64,000 nucleotides of DNA from positions 682,001 to 746,000 of the forward strand of contig CALNXQ010000004.1 of the NCBI GenBank assembly GCA_942490535.1. Reading direction: 5' to 3'. Made by a program: the position numbers and the translations under genes. The notes under the pieces were generated by a model. That model was not told the origin of the DNA. It saw nothing but the letters and a program-made list of their open reading frames with translations, and ran no database searches. Below are positions 63,173-64,000 of this stretch, piece by piece (position 1 is the first letter of the stretch; every line of letters begins with the position of its first letter). The DNA is from JAEINY01 sp942490535 (GTDB taxonomy: Bacteria; Bacteroidota; Bacteroidia; Bacteroidales; Marinilabiliaceae).

Positions 63173-64000
63173 TTATTTCTTAACCACTAAATCCACGATT
63201 TTTCCACACACATGCTCATATGCCGTTTCGATACTACCATCCATATTGACGAAATAGATGGATCCATTCTGTACTCCCGTATGATCATAGGCAGCTACGA
63301 CGAATTGGTCATCAAATTTTGAATAGCCCTCTTGCGTATAATCCAGATAGATATATGAGATACTCTGACCAGCTGGCAATTCTGCGATCAAGGCAGGGGT
63401 ATCAGCCGGAGCATCGTAATTGTATCGGTAGATTTTATTTTCAGATGTGAAATAAAAGTAACGCTCCGAGTAGGAATTGATGAATTTAGTCTCATCTGTA
63501 ACCAATGCTGAAGCAACGAAAGTTTCCTTTTGAATCAGGCTATATACATTGGTCCAGGTGGAGAAATCCATTTTCGAATTGAATACACACTCTGTAACCA
63601 CACCTGCATGATCCTTTACAAATATGTGGGTATCCACACCACCGCCGTACATATTGCCACCCGGTTCTGCTGCCATAAAATAACATTTACCGGGTAATAC
63701 CAAAGGCTCACCATCCATTTCAACCGTGGCGATTGCACCCCACTGACCAGGGGCGTATACTGTACCGGGATCAGTACCATGCAGAAACGATAATGCAAAG
63801 CTCACCTGATCCACATAATCCGTTTTTTCAGGCACATCCGGCACATTAACACCGATGTATGGCTTGTAATCTCCAAAGGCCATTCCGCCGGTAAAGTAAT
63901 AGTTACCATTAATGATGGTATAAATATCTCTATCAGGACGAGTAAAGAAGTTCACTTCCATGGATTCACCAACATTCTCCTCGTGAAAACATTTTACGGC
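63173..64000 (-). CDS. PKD-like family lipoprotein, C-terminal part
   Basis: The frame is open to the right edge; the 276 or more visible codons are the C-terminus. Repeated beta-rich segments with conserved aromatic and Gly residues (FTGGMAFGDYKPYIGVNVP, ERYFYFTSENKIYRYNYDAP, FVVAAYDHTGVQNGSIYFV) fit the C-terminal repeats of PKD-like lipoproteins encoded beside SusC/SusD and TlpA genes. Probably a surface lipoprotein. The start and any SusCD genes lie beyond the window. Confidence 0.8.
   Translation of the reverse strand, partial: AVKCFHEENVGESMEVNFFTRPDRDIYTIINGNYYFTGGMAFGDYKPYIGVNVPDVPEKTDYVDQVSFALSFLHGTDPGTVYAPGQWGAIATVEMDGEPLVLPGKCYFMAAEPGGNMYGGGVDTHIFVKDHAGVVTECVFNSKMDFSTWTNVYSLIQKETFVASALVTDETKFINSYSERYFYFTSENKIYRYNYDAPADTPALIAELPAGQSISYIYLDYTQEGYSKFDDQFVVAAYDHTGVQNGSIYFVNMDGSIETAYEHVCGKIVDLVVKK

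Noticed and set aside
1..64000. tRNA, rRNA or known riboswitch genes
   Set aside because: I saw no cloverleaf, rRNA or recognisable riboswitch core by eye. A covariance search would be needed to exclude them.

Overview
The window looks chromosomal and comes from a Bacteroidota genome, probably Bacteroidales or Marinilabiliales-like (order-level guess only). Supporting signs are the start of a PKD-lipoprotein/TlpA locus of the kind found beside SusC/SusD genes, a LytS/LytTR two-component pair, a PorT-like barrel, a DUF4097 protein, and TAnnTTTG-type promoter boxes. It has two parts. Positions 1 to about 32,600 are an accessory region of AT-rich small genes. Positions 35,100 to 64,000 are an ordinary, more GC-rich chromosomal gene set. 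A gene-poor stretch with a ~304-bp satellite lies between them.

The accessory region is best read as an integron-like cassette array. Nineteen units (single genes, gene pairs, or no gene) are separated by eighteen ~72-190 bp sites that start with xxxxAACG and end with GTTRxxx and form an imperfect palindrome, as integron attC sites do. In 18 of 19 units the seven bases at the start of the cassette are the exact reverse complement of the seven bases at its end, as expected if each cassette once closed into a circle by recombination at G/TT. The inner arms of the sites differ in sequence but keep pairing. All cassette genes lie on the minus strand. Most encode secreted, lipoprotein or membrane proteins of unknown function. 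Four units are copies of one gene-less ~395-bp cassette. The array runs off the left edge of the window. Its right edge is at 30,766-30,772, where a half-site is followed by unrelated DNA, and 290 bp beyond lies a 473-aa tyrosine recombinase in the same orientation as the cassettes. That protein has all catalytic residues but no visible IntI-type insertion before its HxxR box, so it is a candidate non-canonical integrase (inference).

Mobile DNA has colonised the array. Five near-identical ~2,455-bp IS91-like elements (XerC/D-like recombinase plus HUH transposase) are present; all four whose left end is visible sit exactly at the GTT of an attC-like site. Two carry transposase frameshifts. There is also a second IS91-like transposase, a group II intron, and an ISL3-family element with a perfect 8-bp target duplication that broke a cassette gene near its 3' end.

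The right half holds: a YhiN/HI0933-type flavoprotein; a DUF4097 protein; PEP carboxylase; a chemoreceptor-like protein; an AI-2E-family permease; a GH63-like glucosidase; a cysteine desulfurase; a LytS/LytTR pair; an aldo/keto reductase; an outer-membrane barrel; a CPA2 antiporter; a molybdate uptake operon (modA, Mop protein, modB, modC); a C69 dipeptidase; a trypsin-like protease; a TlpA-type lipoprotein; and the end of a PKD-like lipoprotein gene. Intergenic spaces here carry dispersed copies of at least two repeat families.
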